A stretch of DNA of 64,000 nt from assembly GCA_021413845.1 (NCBI GenBank), contig JAIOPP010000142.1, positions 1 through 64,000 of the forward strand. The letters are read 5' to 3'. This DNA comes from Planctomycetia bacterium. GTDB taxonomy: Bacteria; Planctomycetota; Planctomycetia; Pirellulales; PNKZ01. The position numbers were made by a program, and so were the translations under genes. Shown piece by piece: positions 1-10,224 of the stretch; the first letter of the stretch is position 1; each line of letters starts with the position of its first letter. The notes under the pieces were generated by a model. The model saw only the letters and a program-made list of their open reading frames with translations. It did no database searches and had not been told where the DNA came from.

Positions 1-1
1 G

Positions 2-1378
2 AAGCTCGGCCGCGAAGAGTTCACTCGCGACATTCCGAACGTCAGCGAAAAGATGCTCCGCAACCTCGACGAAGGGGGCATCGTGCGGGTCGGGACGTTC
101 GTCCGCCAAGGCGATATCCTCGTCGGCAAGGTCTCGCCGAAGTCGAAGACCGAACTGACGCCGGAAGAGAAGTTGCTGCACGCCATCTTCGGCCGCGCCG
201 GCGAAGACGTGAAGAACGATTCGCTCGAAGTCCCCTCGGGCATCGAAGGCATCGTCATCCACACGCAAAAGTTCTCGCGCCGGATGAGCTTGTCGGAAGA
301 AGAACGACGTGCCTTCGAGAAGGCGTTGAAAGATGCCGAAACGGACGGCAACGCGAAGATCGCCGCGACGTTCGGAGCGTTCATCGAAGAGATCGAAAAG
401 ACGCTCGGCAAGAAAATCGCCGACGAAGACGGCAATGCCTTGGTCCACGGCCAAGAGCATCGTTACGTAGCCGAGCAAGCCGCGCGGTTCAAGATCGACG
501 TGCTCGACATTCGCAGCCCGCAACGGAAGACGGATGTCGAGAAGTTGCACAAGCAAATGTGGCCGGCGGTCGAAGAAGCGATCGACGAGCGCGATCGTCA
601 GCTGAACTCGATGAAGCGCGGCGACGAACTGCGCAGCGGCGTGTTGCAAATGGTCAAGGTCTACATCGCTGCGAAGCGTGTGATCTCGGTCGGCGATAAG
701 ATGGCCGGACGCCACGGTAACAAGGGTGTGATCGCGAAGATCCTCCCGCGTGAAGACATGCCGTTCTTGGCCGACGGAACGCCGATTCAGATCATGCTCA
801 ATCCGCTGGGCGTGCCGAGCCGTATGAACGTCGGTCAGATTTTGGAAACGCATCTCGGTTGGGCCGGGGCGAAGCTCGGCTTCCAAGCCGTGACGCCGGT
901 CTTCGACGGTGCGAGCGAAGAAGACATTCACAAGTGTCTCAAAGACGCCGGCCTACCGCTGTCGGGCAAGTCGCAATTGTTCGATGGTCGGACCGGCGAA
1001 GCGTTCGAGCAGAACACGACGGTCGGTTACATCTACATGTTGAAGCTGCATCACTTGGTCGACGACAAAGTTCACGCTCGTTCGACCGGCCCGTACTCGC
1101 TCATCACGCAGCAGCCTTTGGGCGGCAAGGCGCGGTTCGGCGGTCAGCGGTTCGGCGAAATGGAAGTGTGGGCGTTGGAGGCCTACGGCGCCGCTTACAT
1201 CCTGCAAGAGTTGCTCACCGTCAAGAGCGACGACGTCGAAGGACGCACGAAGATTTACGAATCGATGGTCAAGGGCGAGAACACGCTGGAAGCAGGCACC
1301 CCGGCCAGCTTCGACGTGCTCACGAACGAAATCCGCGGCCTTGGCTTGAACATGCAGCTGGAGAAGCGCCGCATCTGA
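2..1378 (+). CDS. rpoB: RNA polymerase beta subunit, C-terminal part (5' end outside window)
   Basis: C-terminal 458 residues of the DNA-directed RNA polymerase beta subunit, the partner of beta' in the catalytic core. The reading frame is open from base 2, so the gene starts upstream of the window. Visible signatures are [13 protein letters not shown] (about residue 232 of the fragment), [11 protein letters not shown], and the C-terminal [19 protein letters not shown] block that contacts beta'. The rifampicin-binding region should lie upstream and cannot be judged here. The stop TGA is at 1376-1378. rpoC follows after 148 bases, the normal bacterial order, and the two are presumably cotranscribed. 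Family assignment is certain. Confidence 0.98.
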   Translation, partial: KLGREEFTRDIPNVSEKMLRNLDEGGIVRVGTFVRQGDILVGKVSPKSKTELTPEEKLLHAIFGRAGEDVKNDSLEVPSGIEGIVIHTQKFSRRMSLSEEERRAFEKALKDAETDGNAKIAATFGAFIEEIEKTLGKKIADEDGNALVHGQEHRYVAEQAARFKIDVLDIRSPQRKTDVEKLHKQMWPAVEEAIDERDRQLNSMKRGDELRSGVLQMVKVYIAAKRVISVGDKMAGRHGNKGVIAKILPREDMPFLADGTPIQIMLNPLGVPSRMNVGQILETHLGWAGAKLGFQAVTPVFDGASEEDIHKCLKDAGLPLSGKSQLFDGRTGEAFEQNTTVGYIYMLKLHHLVDDKVHARSTGPYSLITQQPLGGKARFGGQRFGEMEVWALEAYGAAYILQELLTVKSDDVEGRTKIYESMVKGENTLEAGTPASFDVLTNEIRGLGLNMQLEKRRI

Positions 1379-1380
1379 AA

Positions 1381-1478
1381 TGACTAATGACTAATGACCA
1401 ATGACTAACGCCGGTCGCACGGCGAGAGTCATTCGGTCATCGTCGTTACTTTAGGCATTTGACATTAGACATTAGTCA
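1381..1478. repeat. Inverted array of a 7-bp repeat between rpoB and rpoC
   Basis: Four tandem copies of TGACTAA (1381-1408, the third being TGACCAA) face four degenerate inverted copies TTAGNCA (1451-1478, one being TTTGACA). The two 28-base arms pair at 24 of 28 positions around a 42-base loop. The loop itself carries a small CGCCG/CGGCG hairpin. The array fills most of the rpoB-rpoC spacer and could form a cruciform or a strong RNA hairpin. Function is unknown. No U-tract follows, so it does not look like an intrinsic terminator. Confidence 0.75.
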
Positions 1479-1526
1479 TTCGAACACAACATTGGGTCGA
1501 CCCAGGACCCCTTAGGAGAATAAACC

Positions 1527-4500
1527 ATGAGCGTCGGCGAAAGCTCTTACGATCGGATTAACGACTACGCCTCGGTGAAGATCAGCCTCGCGCGTCCGCA
1601 CGATATTCGTAGCTGGTCGTTCGGCGAAGTGAAGAAGCCCGAGACGATCAACTACCGCACCTATCGCCCGGAAAAAGACGGCCTCTTCTGCGAGCGCATT
1701 TTCGGCCCTGAAAAGGATTGGGAATGCTCCTGCGGCAAGTACCGCGGCATGAAGTACAAGGGGATGATCTGCGACCGCTGCGGCGTGAAGGTCACGCATA
1801 GCCGCGTGCGCCGCAAGCGCATGGGCCATATCGAATTGGCCGCGCCGGTCGTCCATATTTGGTTCTTCAAAGCGATGCCTAGCCGCTTGGGCAATCTGCT
1901 CGATATGAAGACCACGGCGATGGAAAAGATCATCTATTTCCAAGACTACGTCGTCATCGATCCGAAAGAGACGCCGCTCAAGAAAAACCAGATGCTGACG
2001 GAAGACGAATACCGTCAGGCCCGTGAGCAATACGGCGACGGCTCGTTCGACGCCGATATGGGCGCCGAAGCGGTGCGCAAGATGCTCGCCGGTTTGGAGC
2101 TCGTCTCGCTGTCGCAAGAATTGCGCAAGGCGCTCTCGGAAACCAGCTCGAAGCAAAAGCAGAAGGATCTGATCAATCGGCTGAAGATCGTCGAAAGCAT
2201 TCGCGATTCCGACAACAAGCCGGAGTGGATGGTGCTCGACGTGATCCCGGTGATCCCGCCGGATCTCCGCCCGCTCGTCCTGTTGGATTCGGGCAACTTC
2301 GCCACGAGCGATTTGAACGATCTCTACCGCCGCATCATCAACCGCAACAACCGGTTGAAGAAGCTCGTCGACTTGAACGCGCCGGAAGTCATCATTCGCA
2401 ACGAAAAGCGCATGCTGCAACAAGCGGTCGATGCGTTGTTCGACAACAACCGTTGCAAGCGCCCGGTCCTCGGCTCGAGCAATCGACCGCTCAAGTCCCT
2501 CACGGACATGATCAAGGGCAAGCAAGGCCGGTTCCGCGAAAACTTGCTCGGTAAGCGGGTCGATTACTCGGCTCGTTCCGTCATCGTCGTCGGTCCGCAC
2601 TTGCGGCTGCATCAATGCGGCCTGCCGAAGAAGATCGCGCTGGAGCTTTATCAACCGTTCATCATTCGCCGCTTGAAAGAGCTCGGCCATGCCGACACGA
2701 TCAAGAGCGCGAAGAAGATGCTCGAGCGTAAAGATACCGAAGTGTGGGATATTCTCGAAGAAGTAATTCGCAACCATCCCGTGTTGCTCAATCGCGCTCC
2801 GACGCTGCATCGCATGGGTATTCAAGCCTTCGAGCCGACGCTCGTCGAAGGGAACGCCATCAAGCTGCATCCGCTCGTCTGCAAAGGCTTCAACGCCGAC
2901 TTCGACGGCGATCAAATGGCGGTCCACTTGCCGCTCTCGATCGAAGCCCAGGTCGAAGCCCATACGCTGATGATGTCGATTCACAACATCTTCAGCCCTG
3001 CCAACGGTGCGCCGATTATTTCGCCGTCGCAAGACGTCGTGATGGGTTGCTACTACGAAACGATGAACGTGCCGAATCGCAAAGGCGACGACATGATCTT
3101 CGGTTCCGTGTCGGAATGCATGCTCGCGCATGCGGTCGGCAAGGTCGATACGCATGCGCGGATCAAGTTCCGCCTGCCGAAAGATCGCCGCTTGAAGGGA
3201 GAAGGGGAACAAAAGCCCGGTATTCTCATCGAGACGACGATCGGCCGCGTCTTCTTCAACGACATGCTGCCCAAGGGGATGCCGTTCTACAACATCGCGA
3301 TGCGTTCGAGCGAGTTGCAGAAGGTCATCAGCGACAGCTACCAGATGCTCGGCCGTCGCGCGACGATCGACCTATTAGACAACATGAATCGCTTCGGTTT
3401 CCGCATGGCGACGGCCTCGGGCCTGTCGTTCGCGACCGACGATCTCATCACTCCACCTACCAAGACGAAGATCATCGGTGAAGCGGAGAAGACGGTTCTC
3501 AAGTATCAAAAACTGTATCAACGCGGCGTGATCACCGAGCAAGAGCGTTACAACTCCGTCCTCGATGCTTGGACGCATGCTCGCGAACGCATCACCGCGG
3601 AAATGATGAAAGAACACGAGAACGATTATCGGTCGGAAGGCTACGTGAACCCGATTTACCTCATGGCCCACTCCGGCGCGCGAGGCGGTGTCGAGCAGAT
3701 TCGTCAGCTGGCCGGTATGCGTGGTTTGATGGCGAAGCCGTCCGGTAAGATTATCGAAACGCCGATCAAGGCCAACTTCCGCGAAGGCCTAACGGTGCTC
3801 GAATACTTCAGCTCGACGCACGGTGCTCGTAAGGGCTTGGCCGATACGGCTCTCAAGACGGCCGACTCCGGTTATCTGACGCGTAAGCTCGCCGACGTCG
3901 CGCAGAACGTCGTCGTTACGATCCAAGATTGCAAGACGACGCAAGGCATCACGAAGGGAACGATCTATCGCGGCGAGAAGGTCGAAGTTCGGCTTTCCGA
4001 CTCGATCCGCGGCCGTTGCAGCCGCACGAACATCGTCAACCCGATCACCGACGAAGTCATCGTTCGTGAAAACGATTTGATCACGCCGACCATCGCCCGC
4101 CGCATCGAAGACATGGGCTTGGAGAAGATCCAAGTTCGTAGCCCGATGACGTGCGAAGCGTCGCTCGGTGTTTGCCGCTTGTGCTACGGCATGGATCTCT
4201 CGACCGGTTCGATGGTCGAAGAAGGCATGGCCGTCGGCATCATCGCCGCTCAGAGCATCGGCGAGCCGGGCACGCAGCTCACGATGCGTACGTTCCATAT
4301 CGGTGGAGCGGGCCAACGTCAGTTGGAAGAAAAAGAAATCAAGGCGAAGAAGACCGGTATCGTGAAGTTCACGCGCATGAAGGTTGTGCGCAACATTGAA
4401 GGTCAGCTCGTCGTGCTCACCCGCAACGGTGAAATCTCCTTGCTCGATCCGAAGGGTCGCGAGTTGGAGAAGTACGAGATCCCTGCCGGTGCCGTGTTGC

Positions 4501-5846
4501 ACGTCGAAGAGAATGCGGAAGTCCAAGCAGGAGGCGTCCTCTGCGAGTGGGATCCGCATAGCATCCCGATTCTCGCGGAAAAAGCAGGCAAGGTTCGCTA
4601 CGAAGAAATCATCGACGGCGAAACGGTCCGCAGCGAGAAAGACACGACCGGTAACATTCGTAAGATCATCACCGAGCATAAGGGTGAGTTGCACCCGCAG
4701 ATCATCATCGAAGATGAGCACGGGAAGATTCTCGACTTCTATTACCTGCCCGAGAAGGCGCATCTTGAAGTCAACGAAGGTGAAATCATTACCGGCGGTA
4801 AGTTACTCGCGAAGACTCCGCGTGAAGCGGCAGGCACGCAAGACATCACCGGCGGTCTCCCTCGCGTGACGGAAATCTTCGAAGCTCGCAAGCCGAAAGA
4901 TCCGGCGGTCATCGCCGAAATCGACGGCACGGTCGAGATCCTCGGCGAGAAGCGCCGCGGCAAGCGAACGATCATCGTCAAGAGCGAGAGCGGCATCGAA
5001 CGCGAACATCTCGTGTCGCACGGTAAGCATCTTCGGGTGCATAGCGGCGACTACGTTCGCGCCGGCGAAGCGCTCGTCGACGGTCCTTTGGTGCCGCACG
5101 ATATTCTCCGGATCTCCGGCGAAGAAGCGGTGCAGCATTATCTGACCCGCGAGATTCAAAACGTCTATCGCAGCCAGCGCGTGGAAATCGACGACAAGCA
5201 CATCGAGATCATCGTCTCGTCGATGCTCCGCAAGGTGCGCATCGAAACCGTCGGCGACACCGGCTTGCTGCCGGGCAGCCTGATGGATCGCATCGAATTC
5301 CGCACGGCCAACCAAGGGCTGCACGGTTGCGTTCGCATCACGCAAAAGGGCGACAGCGAATTCGCCGAAGGCTCGATCGTTCCGAAGGAAACCTTGGAAC
5401 AGGTCAACGCTCAGATCGAAACTCTCGGCGGCACTCCGACCAAGGGAGCTCGTCCGAAGCCGGCTACTGCGAGCACGCAGTTGTTGGGAATCACGAAGGC
5501 GTCGGTGCAAAGCTCCAGCTTCATCTCCGCCGCGAGCTTCCAAGAGACGACGAAAGTGCTCACCGAAGCGGCGCTGGCCGGCAAGGTCGACAAGCTCGTC
5601 GGCCTCAAGGAAAACGTTATTCTCGGCCACTTGATTCCTGCCGGAACCGGTTTCAAGACCTACCAAGAATCGGAAGTCCGGATCAATCCGCAAGCGTTGG
5701 AAGACATCGCCGCGGAGAAAGACAAAGTCTTGTCGCGCAGCTTCCCGCTGCTCGATGGTGCCGGCGACGGCGAACGGAAGCCGGCCGCCGAAACCAAAAC
5801 CGCCAGCTCGCTCGACGCTTTGTTGGGTGGTGCCGGCGGAGAATAG
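1527..5846 (+). CDS. rpoC: RNA polymerase beta' subunit
   Basis: DNA-directed RNA polymerase beta' subunit, 1439 residues, close to the usual proteobacterial length. The N-terminal zinc site is at C67, C69, C82 and C85. The catalytic metal-binding motif NADFDGDQM is near residue 456. A second zinc cluster includes [11 protein letters not shown] near residue 874. The trigger-loop region reads [16 protein letters not shown] near residue 912. The start is supported by AGGAG at 1514-1518, eight bases before ATG. The long antisense frames seen inside this gene are codon-bias shadows. A perfect 12-bp hairpin sits directly after the stop. Confidence 0.99.
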   Translation: MSVGESSYDRINDYASVKISLARPHDIRSWSFGEVKKPETINYRTYRPEKDGLFCERIFGPEKDWECSCGKYRGMKYKGMICDRCGVKVTHSRVRRKRMGHIELAAPVVHIWFFKAMPSRLGNLLDMKTTAMEKIIYFQDYVVIDPKETPLKKNQMLTEDEYRQAREQYGDGSFDADMGAEAVRKMLAGLELVSLSQELRKALSETSSKQKQKDLINRLKIVESIRDSDNKPEWMVLDVIPVIPPDLRPLVLLDSGNFATSDLNDLYRRIINRNNRLKKLVDLNAPEVIIRNEKRMLQQAVDALFDNNRCKRPVLGSSNRPLKSLTDMIKGKQGRFRENLLGKRVDYSARSVIVVGPHLRLHQCGLPKKIALELYQPFIIRRLKELGHADTIKSAKKMLERKDTEVWDILEEVIRNHPVLLNRAPTLHRMGIQAFEPTLVEGNAIKLHPLVCKGFNADFDGDQMAVHLPLSIEAQVEAHTLMMSIHNIFSPANGAPIISPSQDVVMGCYYETMNVPNRKGDDMIFGSVSECMLAHAVGKVDTHARIKFRLPKDRRLKGEGEQKPGILIETTIGRVFFNDMLPKGMPFYNIAMRSSELQKVISDSYQMLGRRATIDLLDNMNRFGFRMATASGLSFATDDLITPPTKTKIIGEAEKTVLKYQKLYQRGVITEQERYNSVLDAWTHARERITAEMMKEHENDYRSEGYVNPIYLMAHSGARGGVEQIRQLAGMRGLMAKPSGKIIETPIKANFREGLTVLEYFSSTHGARKGLADTALKTADSGYLTRKLADVAQNVVVTIQDCKTTQGITKGTIYRGEKVEVRLSDSIRGRCSRTNIVNPITDEVIVRENDLITPTIARRIEDMGLEKIQVRSPMTCEASLGVCRLCYGMDLSTGSMVEEGMAVGIIAAQSIGEPGTQLTMRTFHIGGAGQRQLEEKEIKAKKTGIVKFTRMKVVRNIEGQLVVLTRNGEISLLDPKGRELEKYEIPAGAVLHVEENAEVQAGGVLCEWDPHSIPILAEKAGKVRYEEIIDGETVRSEKDTTGNIRKIITEHKGELHPQIIIEDEHGKILDFYYLPEKAHLEVNEGEIITGGKLLAKTPREAAGTQDITGGLPRVTEIFEARKPKDPAVIAEIDGTVEILGEKRRGKRTIIVKSESGIEREHLVSHGKHLRVHSGDYVRAGEALVDGPLVPHDILRISGEEAVQHYLTREIQNVYRSQRVEIDDKHIEIIVSSMLRKVRIETVGDTGLLPGSLMDRIEFRTANQGLHGCVRITQKGDSEFAEGSIVPKETLEQVNAQIETLGGTPTKGARPKPATASTQLLGITKASVQSSSFISAASFQETTKVLTEAALAGKVDKLVGLKENVILGHLIPAGTGFKTYQESEVRINPQALEDIAAEKDKVLSRSFPLLDGAGDGERKPAAETKTASSLDALLGGAGGE

Positions 5847-5878
5847 TCTCTTCTCACCGACCTTTAGGTGAGAAGAGA
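5847..5878 (+). terminator. Perfect 12-bp hairpin just after rpoC
   Basis: TCTCTTCTCACC (5847-5858) pairs perfectly with GGTGAGAAGAGA (5867-5878) around an 8-base loop, starting one base after the rpoC stop. There is no T-run after it, so it is not a classical intrinsic terminator. It may stabilise the 3' end of the rpoBC message or act with Rho. The hairpin is seen directly; its role is inferred. Confidence 0.5.
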
Positions 5879-6031
5879 AGCTAGGCCGAGCGGCGAGGTT
5901 TCGGTGAAGAACCGACTCGCCGGCGGCCGAACGAATGCAGGTTGCAGTACGAAGAATCGAAATGCGAAAAATGAGCGGTTTGCGTCGGGTTTAGGCCCGG
6001 CAGACCGGCGAATCGGGATCTTGGCTCGCCC

Positions 6032-6059
6032 TTGACAGGCACCGGGGTTTCGATAGGCT
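6032..6059 (+). promoter_or_regulatory. Candidate sigma-70 promoter for rpsL
   Basis: A perfect -35 box TTGACA at 6032-6037 is followed after 16 bases by a weak -10 box TAGGCT (6054-6059). It lies in the 342-base rpoC-rpsL spacer, about 130 bases before the rpsL start. Apart from the hairpins at 5847-5878 and 6128-6148, nothing else is evident in this spacer. Confidence 0.45.
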
Positions 6060-6127
6060 AAAAGGCTCGAAATTTTTCAAATTTCGTTGCATGGCCGAAG
6101 TGCTAGATTTTCAGGTTTGATTTTAAA

Positions 6128-6148
6128 GGGCCGTGGTCGAAACGGCCC
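6128..6148 (+). promoter_or_regulatory. Leader hairpin upstream of rpsL
   Basis: GGGCCGT (6128-6134) pairs with ACGGCCC (6142-6148) around a 7-base loop, 40 bases before the rpsL start. It is within the expected 5' leader of the rpsL transcript. It could be an attenuator or a ribosomal-protein binding site; neither can be shown from sequence alone. Confidence 0.35.
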
Positions 6149-6188
6149 CCTTGGATAACTCCCCTCCGGACGACGAACGGACCCGCGA

Positions 6189-6557
6189 ATGCCGACGATC
6201 AATCAGCTCGTAAAGAACAACCGCAAGGCGCCACGCCGCTTCAGCAAGAGCCCGGTGCTTGAGAAGTGCCCGCAAAAGCGCGGCGTGTGCTTGCAAGTCA
6301 AGACGATGACCCCGAAGAAGCCGAACTCGGCCCTTCGTAAGATCGCCCGCGTGCGGTTGTCGAACGGCAAGGAAGTGACGGTTTACATTCCGGGCGAAGG
6401 CCACAACCTGCAAGAGCACTCGATCGTCCTCGTGCGCGGCGGTCGTGTTCGCGACTTGCCGGGCGTGCGCTACCACATCGTTCGTGGCGCGCTCGATACG
6501 CTCGGCGTTACCGGTCGTAAGCAATCGCGCAGCTTGTACGGTGCGAAGAAGTCGTAA
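6189..6557 (+). CDS. rpsL: 30S ribosomal protein S12
   Basis: Ribosomal protein S12, 122 residues, part of the decoding centre of the small subunit. It carries [14 protein letters not shown] (the streptomycin-site lysine region) and [13 protein letters not shown] (the second classical resistance region). Both lysine/arginine contexts look wild type, so no streptomycin-resistance change is evident. The protein ends with the basic [13 protein letters not shown] tail. First gene of the str group, followed by rpsG after 129 bases. Confidence 0.99.
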   Translation: MPTINQLVKNNRKAPRRFSKSPVLEKCPQKRGVCLQVKTMTPKKPNSALRKIARVRLSNGKEVTVYIPGEGHNLQEHSIVLVRGGRVRDLPGVRYHIVRGALDTLGVTGRKQSRSLYGAKKS

Positions 6558-6686
6558 CGTGCGTCGCGGCTTACGAAGCCCGTCGGCCCTGTGCGGCCGC
6601 GCTTCGTAAGACTTTCACACGCAGTAATTCTAAAATCAGTCACTCTCAAATACCGAAGTCGTCAGCTTCTCGATAGGAATCATCAG

Positions 6687-7157
6687 ATGGGTCGTATTAC
6701 CGCCAGCCGTACCATGCTCGCTCCCGACGCGCGATTCAACTCGCTGCTGGTGAGCAAATTCATCAACTGCTTGATGTACGACGGCAAGAAGAATCGGGCC
6801 ACGCGCGTGTTCTACGATGCGATGGACGTCATCGCGGACAAGATCAAAGATGCCGATCCGGGCGAAGTGTTCAATCGGGCCATCGACAACGTGAAGCCGG
6901 AAGTCGAAGTCCGCTCGAAGCGGGTCGGCGGTGCGGCTTACCAAGTGCCGATGCAGGTCAACAAGGTCCGTCAGCAATCGTTGGCGATCCGCTGGGTGTT
7001 GATGGCCGTTCGCGAAAAGAAGGGCCGCGCCACCCATGAGAAGCTCGCCGACGAGCTTATGGCCGCCTACAAGCGTGAAGGAACCGCCGTGACGAAGCGC
7101 GACAACGTGCATCGCATGGCCGACGCCAACAAGGCGTTCGCGCACTTCGCGTGGTAA
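6687..7157 (+). CDS. rpsG: 30S ribosomal protein S7
   Basis: Ribosomal protein S7, 156 residues, the 16S rRNA 3'-domain assembly initiator. The open frame extends upstream to 6591, but family alignment places the start at [18 protein letters not shown] at 6675-6678 lies eight bases before this ATG. The [13 protein letters not shown] and [15 protein letters not shown] segments are typical. An intrinsic terminator-like hairpin follows the stop. Confidence 0.98.
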   Translation: MGRITASRTMLAPDARFNSLLVSKFINCLMYDGKKNRATRVFYDAMDVIADKIKDADPGEVFNRAIDNVKPEVEVRSKRVGGAAYQVPMQVNKVRQQSLAIRWVLMAVREKKGRATHEKLADELMAAYKREGTAVTKRDNVHRMADANKAFAHFAW

Positions 7158-7216
7158 GCTGCGGCTACGGTCGATAAGCTCCGGCGAAGATCGCCGAATG
7201 TCTGTAGAATCTCCAA

Positions 7217-7259
7217 TGACGAACGAAGGTCTCACGACTTCCGTTCGTCATTTTTTTGT
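7217..7259 (+). terminator. Intrinsic terminator between rpsG and fusA
   Basis: AATGACGAACG (7217-7227) pairs perfectly with CGTTCGTCATT (7244-7254), and a run of seven T (7253-7259) follows. This is the structure of a Rho-independent terminator, so the EF-G gene may be transcribed separately or by read-through. TTAGTCG and TTAGGCA heptamers at 7292-7305 resemble the array between rpoB and rpoC. Confidence 0.7.
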
Positions 7260-7314
7260 TTTGAGTTCGTCTCTCGTTCGTCATTCAGACCTTAGTCGTT
7301 AGGCATTCTCGGCC

Positions 7315-9429
7315 ATGGCTCGCAAGCTAGAAAACATCCGCAACATCGGCATCATCGCCCACATCGATGCCGGCAAGACCACGCTGACCGAGCGGATGCT
7401 GTTCTATGCCGGTGCGATTCATCGCATGGGCGACGTCGACAAGGGAACCACGACGACCGACTTCGACCAGGAAGAGCAAGAGCGCGGCATCACGATCTAC
7501 GCCGCTTGCGTGACGTTTCCCTGGCGCGACTGCGTCGTGAACTTGATCGACACGCCGGGCCACGTCGACTTCACGGCCGAAGTGGAGCGGAGCTTGCGCG
7601 TGCTTGATGGCGCCGTGGTCGTATTCAGCGCACGCGAAGGGGTCGAAGCGCAGAGCGAAACGGTGTGGCGTCAGGCCGATCGGCATCATGTTCCGCGGCT
7701 GGCGTTCATCAACAAGATGGATCGCGACGGGGCCGATTTTTACGGCACGGTCGAAGAGATGCGCAATCGATTGGAGGCGAACCCGGTGCCGATCCAGATT
7801 CCCGTCGGCATCGGCCCGCCGCATCTGCCCGACAGGTTCCGCGGGATGATCGATCTGATCCGGATGAAGTTCGTCACCTTCTCGGCCGAAACGCAAGGTC
7901 GCGAAGAGACGCTCTCCGACATCCCGGAAGACTTGGAACTCGACGCCCACGAATGGCGCAACAAGCTGTTGGAATCGCTCTACGACCAAAGTGCCGAGCT
8001 CATGGAGCTCGGCCTCGGCGATGCGCCGATTCCCGAAGAGTTGTTGCATCAGGTGATCCGCGAAGCGACCATCGCGCGCAAGATCGTGCCGGTCCTCTGC
8101 GGCACGGCGCTGGATCACGTCGGGATCCCGCCGGTGCTCGATTCCGTGGCCCGTTATCTGCCGAGCCCGCTCGACGTTCCTCCGGTCGAAGGAGTCGACC
8201 CGAAGAACCGCGAGAAGAAGCTCATTCGCAGCCCTGATCCCGAGGAGCCGTATTGCGGCTTGGTGTTCAAAATCCTTGCCGATAAATACGGCGATCAAGC
8301 GTTCGTGCGGTTGTATTCCGGCACGCTCAAGGCGAACAGCCGCGCGTTCAATCCCGACAAAGACAAGAAGGAAAACGTCAGCCAACTCTGGCACATTCAA
8401 GCCGATCGGCGAGAGCAGGTCGAGAGCGTCGAAGCGGGCGATATCATCTGCATCGTCGGCCTACGGCACTCGATCACCGGCGACACGCTCTGCGATGTGA
8501 AAGACCCGATCTTGCTGGAGACGATTCAATTTCCGGAGACCGTCATTTCGATGGCGATCGAGCCGGAAACCTCGGCCGAGCGCAAGAAGTTGGCGGAGAC
8601 GTTGGAGATGCTGAAGCGGCAGGACCCGACGTTCCGCGCAGGCGATAGCTCCGAGACCGGGCAGACGCTCATCAGCGGCATGGGTGAATTGCATCTCGAA
8701 GTCATCAAACACCGCTTGCTGCGAGATTTCAAACTCAAGGTGAAGGTTCACAAGCCGCGCGTCAGCTATCGCGAAACGGTGCAGCGCGCGGTCGAAGCGA
8801 CCGGCGAGTGTCGGCAGCAAGTCGCCGATAAGGCGCTGTTCGCGAAAGTGAAAATCAAGCTGGAACCGACCGGACCGGCGACGCTCTTGGAATCGGTCCA
8901 TCGCCCGAGCGAACGACAAGAGCGGACGACGCAGGTCTTGAACTTGGCCGGCGATAAGTTGCCGCCGCTCTTCGCCACCGCGGCGATCGAGGTGCTGAGC
9001 CAGCAGTGCGAAGGTTCCGGCTTGGTCGGCTTCCCGCTCATGAAGCTCCGCGTGACGTTGCTCGGCGGCGAGTTCAACGAACTCGAAAGCAACGAACTCG
9101 CGTTTCGTCGGGCCGCGGCCGATGCCTTTCATCATGCGCTCGAAGCGGCGGGAGTCGCGCTGCTCGAGCCGATCATGAAGCTCGAAATCACGACTCCGGA
9201 AGAAAGCCTGGGCGAGATCGTCGCCGACTTGCAGCAACGCCGCGCCACGATTACCGAAACGCTGGTGCGTGGGCGGAACACGATCGTCGGTGCGCTGGCC
9301 CCGCTCGCCTCGCTGTTCGGCTACGCCGGCGCGATCCGCAGCTTGAGCCAAGGCCGCGCCAGTTGCTCGATGGAGCCGGCGGCTTATGGACCTGCGCCGA
9401 AGGAGGTCGCCGAGACGTTCATGATGTGA
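7315..9429 (+). CDS. fusA: Elongation factor G-type GTPase, divergent in domain IV
   Basis: EF-G family translational GTPase, 704 residues, in the str-operon position of fusA. The G domain is intact: AHIDAGKTT (G1, residue 15 on), ERGITIY (switch I), DTPGHVDF and NKMD. The C terminus keeps LEPIMKLEI and FGYAGAIRSLSQGRAS. Domain IV is unusual. The glycine-rich GGRGQYGHV loop of ordinary EF-G is replaced by RQQVADKALFAKV, and the position of the tip histidine (E. coli H583) appears to be asparagine in GGEFNELESNE. It may be a paralogue (planctomycetes carry more than one EF-G type) with an altered role in translocation or recycling. The tuf gene that often follows is absent. Confidence 0.85.
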   Translation: MARKLENIRNIGIIAHIDAGKTTLTERMLFYAGAIHRMGDVDKGTTTTDFDQEEQERGITIYAACVTFPWRDCVVNLIDTPGHVDFTAEVERSLRVLDGAVVVFSAREGVEAQSETVWRQADRHHVPRLAFINKMDRDGADFYGTVEEMRNRLEANPVPIQIPVGIGPPHLPDRFRGMIDLIRMKFVTFSAETQGREETLSDIPEDLELDAHEWRNKLLESLYDQSAELMELGLGDAPIPEELLHQVIREATIARKIVPVLCGTALDHVGIPPVLDSVARYLPSPLDVPPVEGVDPKNREKKLIRSPDPEEPYCGLVFKILADKYGDQAFVRLYSGTLKANSRAFNPDKDKKENVSQLWHIQADRREQVESVEAGDIICIVGLRHSITGDTLCDVKDPILLETIQFPETVISMAIEPETSAERKKLAETLEMLKRQDPTFRAGDSSETGQTLISGMGELHLEVIKHRLLRDFKLKVKVHKPRVSYRETVQRAVEATGECRQQVADKALFAKVKIKLEPTGPATLLESVHRPSERQERTTQVLNLAGDKLPPLFATAAIEVLSQQCEGSGLVGFPLMKLRVTLLGGEFNELESNELAFRRAAADAFHHALEAAGVALLEPIMKLEITTPEESLGEIVADLQQRRATITETLVRGRNTIVGALAPLASLFGYAGAIRSLSQGRASCSMEPAAYGPAPKEVAETFMM

Positions 9430-9681
9430 CCGATTAACGGTGAGCGAGAGAAAAACACGCGGTCTGGCTCAGCTGAGTCGTGGTCGGAGCCCGAAGACTC
9501 GTAAAGTTTCATATTTTGCGACTTCTTCGATCTCTCCAGGCTCGCGTGGCTTCCGTAGTCTGCGTTGTTTGTCCGGTCGAAAAGTGGAAGATTGTGCGGT
9601 TTGTATGCGAATTTCGAGCGCGCGGCTCAATCGTGCTCAGGCCTGGCAGGGGAAATGCCGAAAACTTTGAGATTCATCCCG

Positions 9682-9710
9682 TTGACACCTCGGACTGACT
9701 CTCTTATTAT
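9682..9710 (+). promoter_or_regulatory. Consensus sigma-70 promoter for the S10 operon
   Basis: TTGACA (9682-9687), a 17-base spacer, then TATTAT (9705-9710): nearly the ideal housekeeping promoter. It lies in the 465-base gap between fusA and rpsJ. Predicted transcription start is about 9717, giving a leader of about 178 bases. No coding region is supported in 9430-9894. Confidence 0.8.
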
Positions 9711-9716
9711 TGCCGT

Positions 9717-9894
9717 TTCCCATTCGCGGAGCCGACTCGCATTGATGAGTCGCTCGGCCCTCTCCCCGGCCTATTAACACGGCTTGTGGGGAGTTTTCGG
9801 GGCCGAAACGCAAAAATAGTTTGATCGCAGTTTGATTTACGTATTCATTTAGCATGTTGGAGCCGTCCGAAGCGGAAACGCTGGGACGCAAATC
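9717..9894 (+). promoter_or_regulatory. Structured 5' leader of the S10 operon
   Basis: From the predicted start to the rpsJ GTG the leader can fold into several hairpins: CGACTC with GAGTCG around an 8-base loop (about 9733-9752), an outer CTCCCC/GGGGAG pairing (about 9761-9792), and TTTCG/CGAAA just after it. In E. coli the S10 leader is the target of L4 autoregulation. Whether this unrelated leader acts the same way is unknown. Confidence 0.4.
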
Positions 9895-10224
9895 GTGGCC
9901 GGAACATCGAACGAAATTATTCGCATCCGTATGGAAGCCTACGACCACTCCGTGCTCGACCAGAGCGCGGCGGAGATCGTCGACACGGCCAAGCGGACCG
10001 GCTCGGAAGTGCATGGCCCGATCCCGTTGCCGACCCGCGTCGAGCGCTATACGGTGCTCGCCGGTCCGCATATCGATAAGAAGGCTCGTCAGCAGTACGA
10101 AATTCGAACGCACAAGCGTTTGATCGACATCGTTCGCTCGACGGCGAAGACGATCGAGGCTTTGAATAAGCTCAGCTTGCCGGCTGGTGTCGACATTAAG
10201 ATCAAGGCTTCGGCCCGTCACTAG
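9895..10224 (+). CDS. rpsJ: 30S ribosomal protein S10
   Basis: Ribosomal protein S10 (also NusE), 109 residues, a 30S head protein and antitermination partner of NusB. The start is GTG at 9895 with GGGA at 9883-9886. The core begins [14 protein letters not shown] and contains [15 protein letters not shown], the rRNA-contacting loop; the C terminus is [14 protein letters not shown]. First gene of the S10 operon, followed by an unusually long 219-base spacer before rplC. Confidence 0.98.
   Translation: MAGTSNEIIRIRMEAYDHSVLDQSAAEIVDTAKRTGSEVHGPIPLPTRVERYTVLAGPHIDKKARQQYEIRTHKRLIDIVRSTAKTIEALNKLSLPAGVDIKIKASARH

Noticed and set aside
1512-3212. 566-residue frame on the minus strand inside rpoC
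   Set aside because: It is the antisense shadow of rpoC; high GC codon use keeps opposite frames open. It has no known motif and would overlap a certain gene fully.
9440-9777. Short overlapping frames between fusA and rpsJ
   Set aside because: They are under 80 residues, have no conserved motif and overlap the strong S10 promoter.
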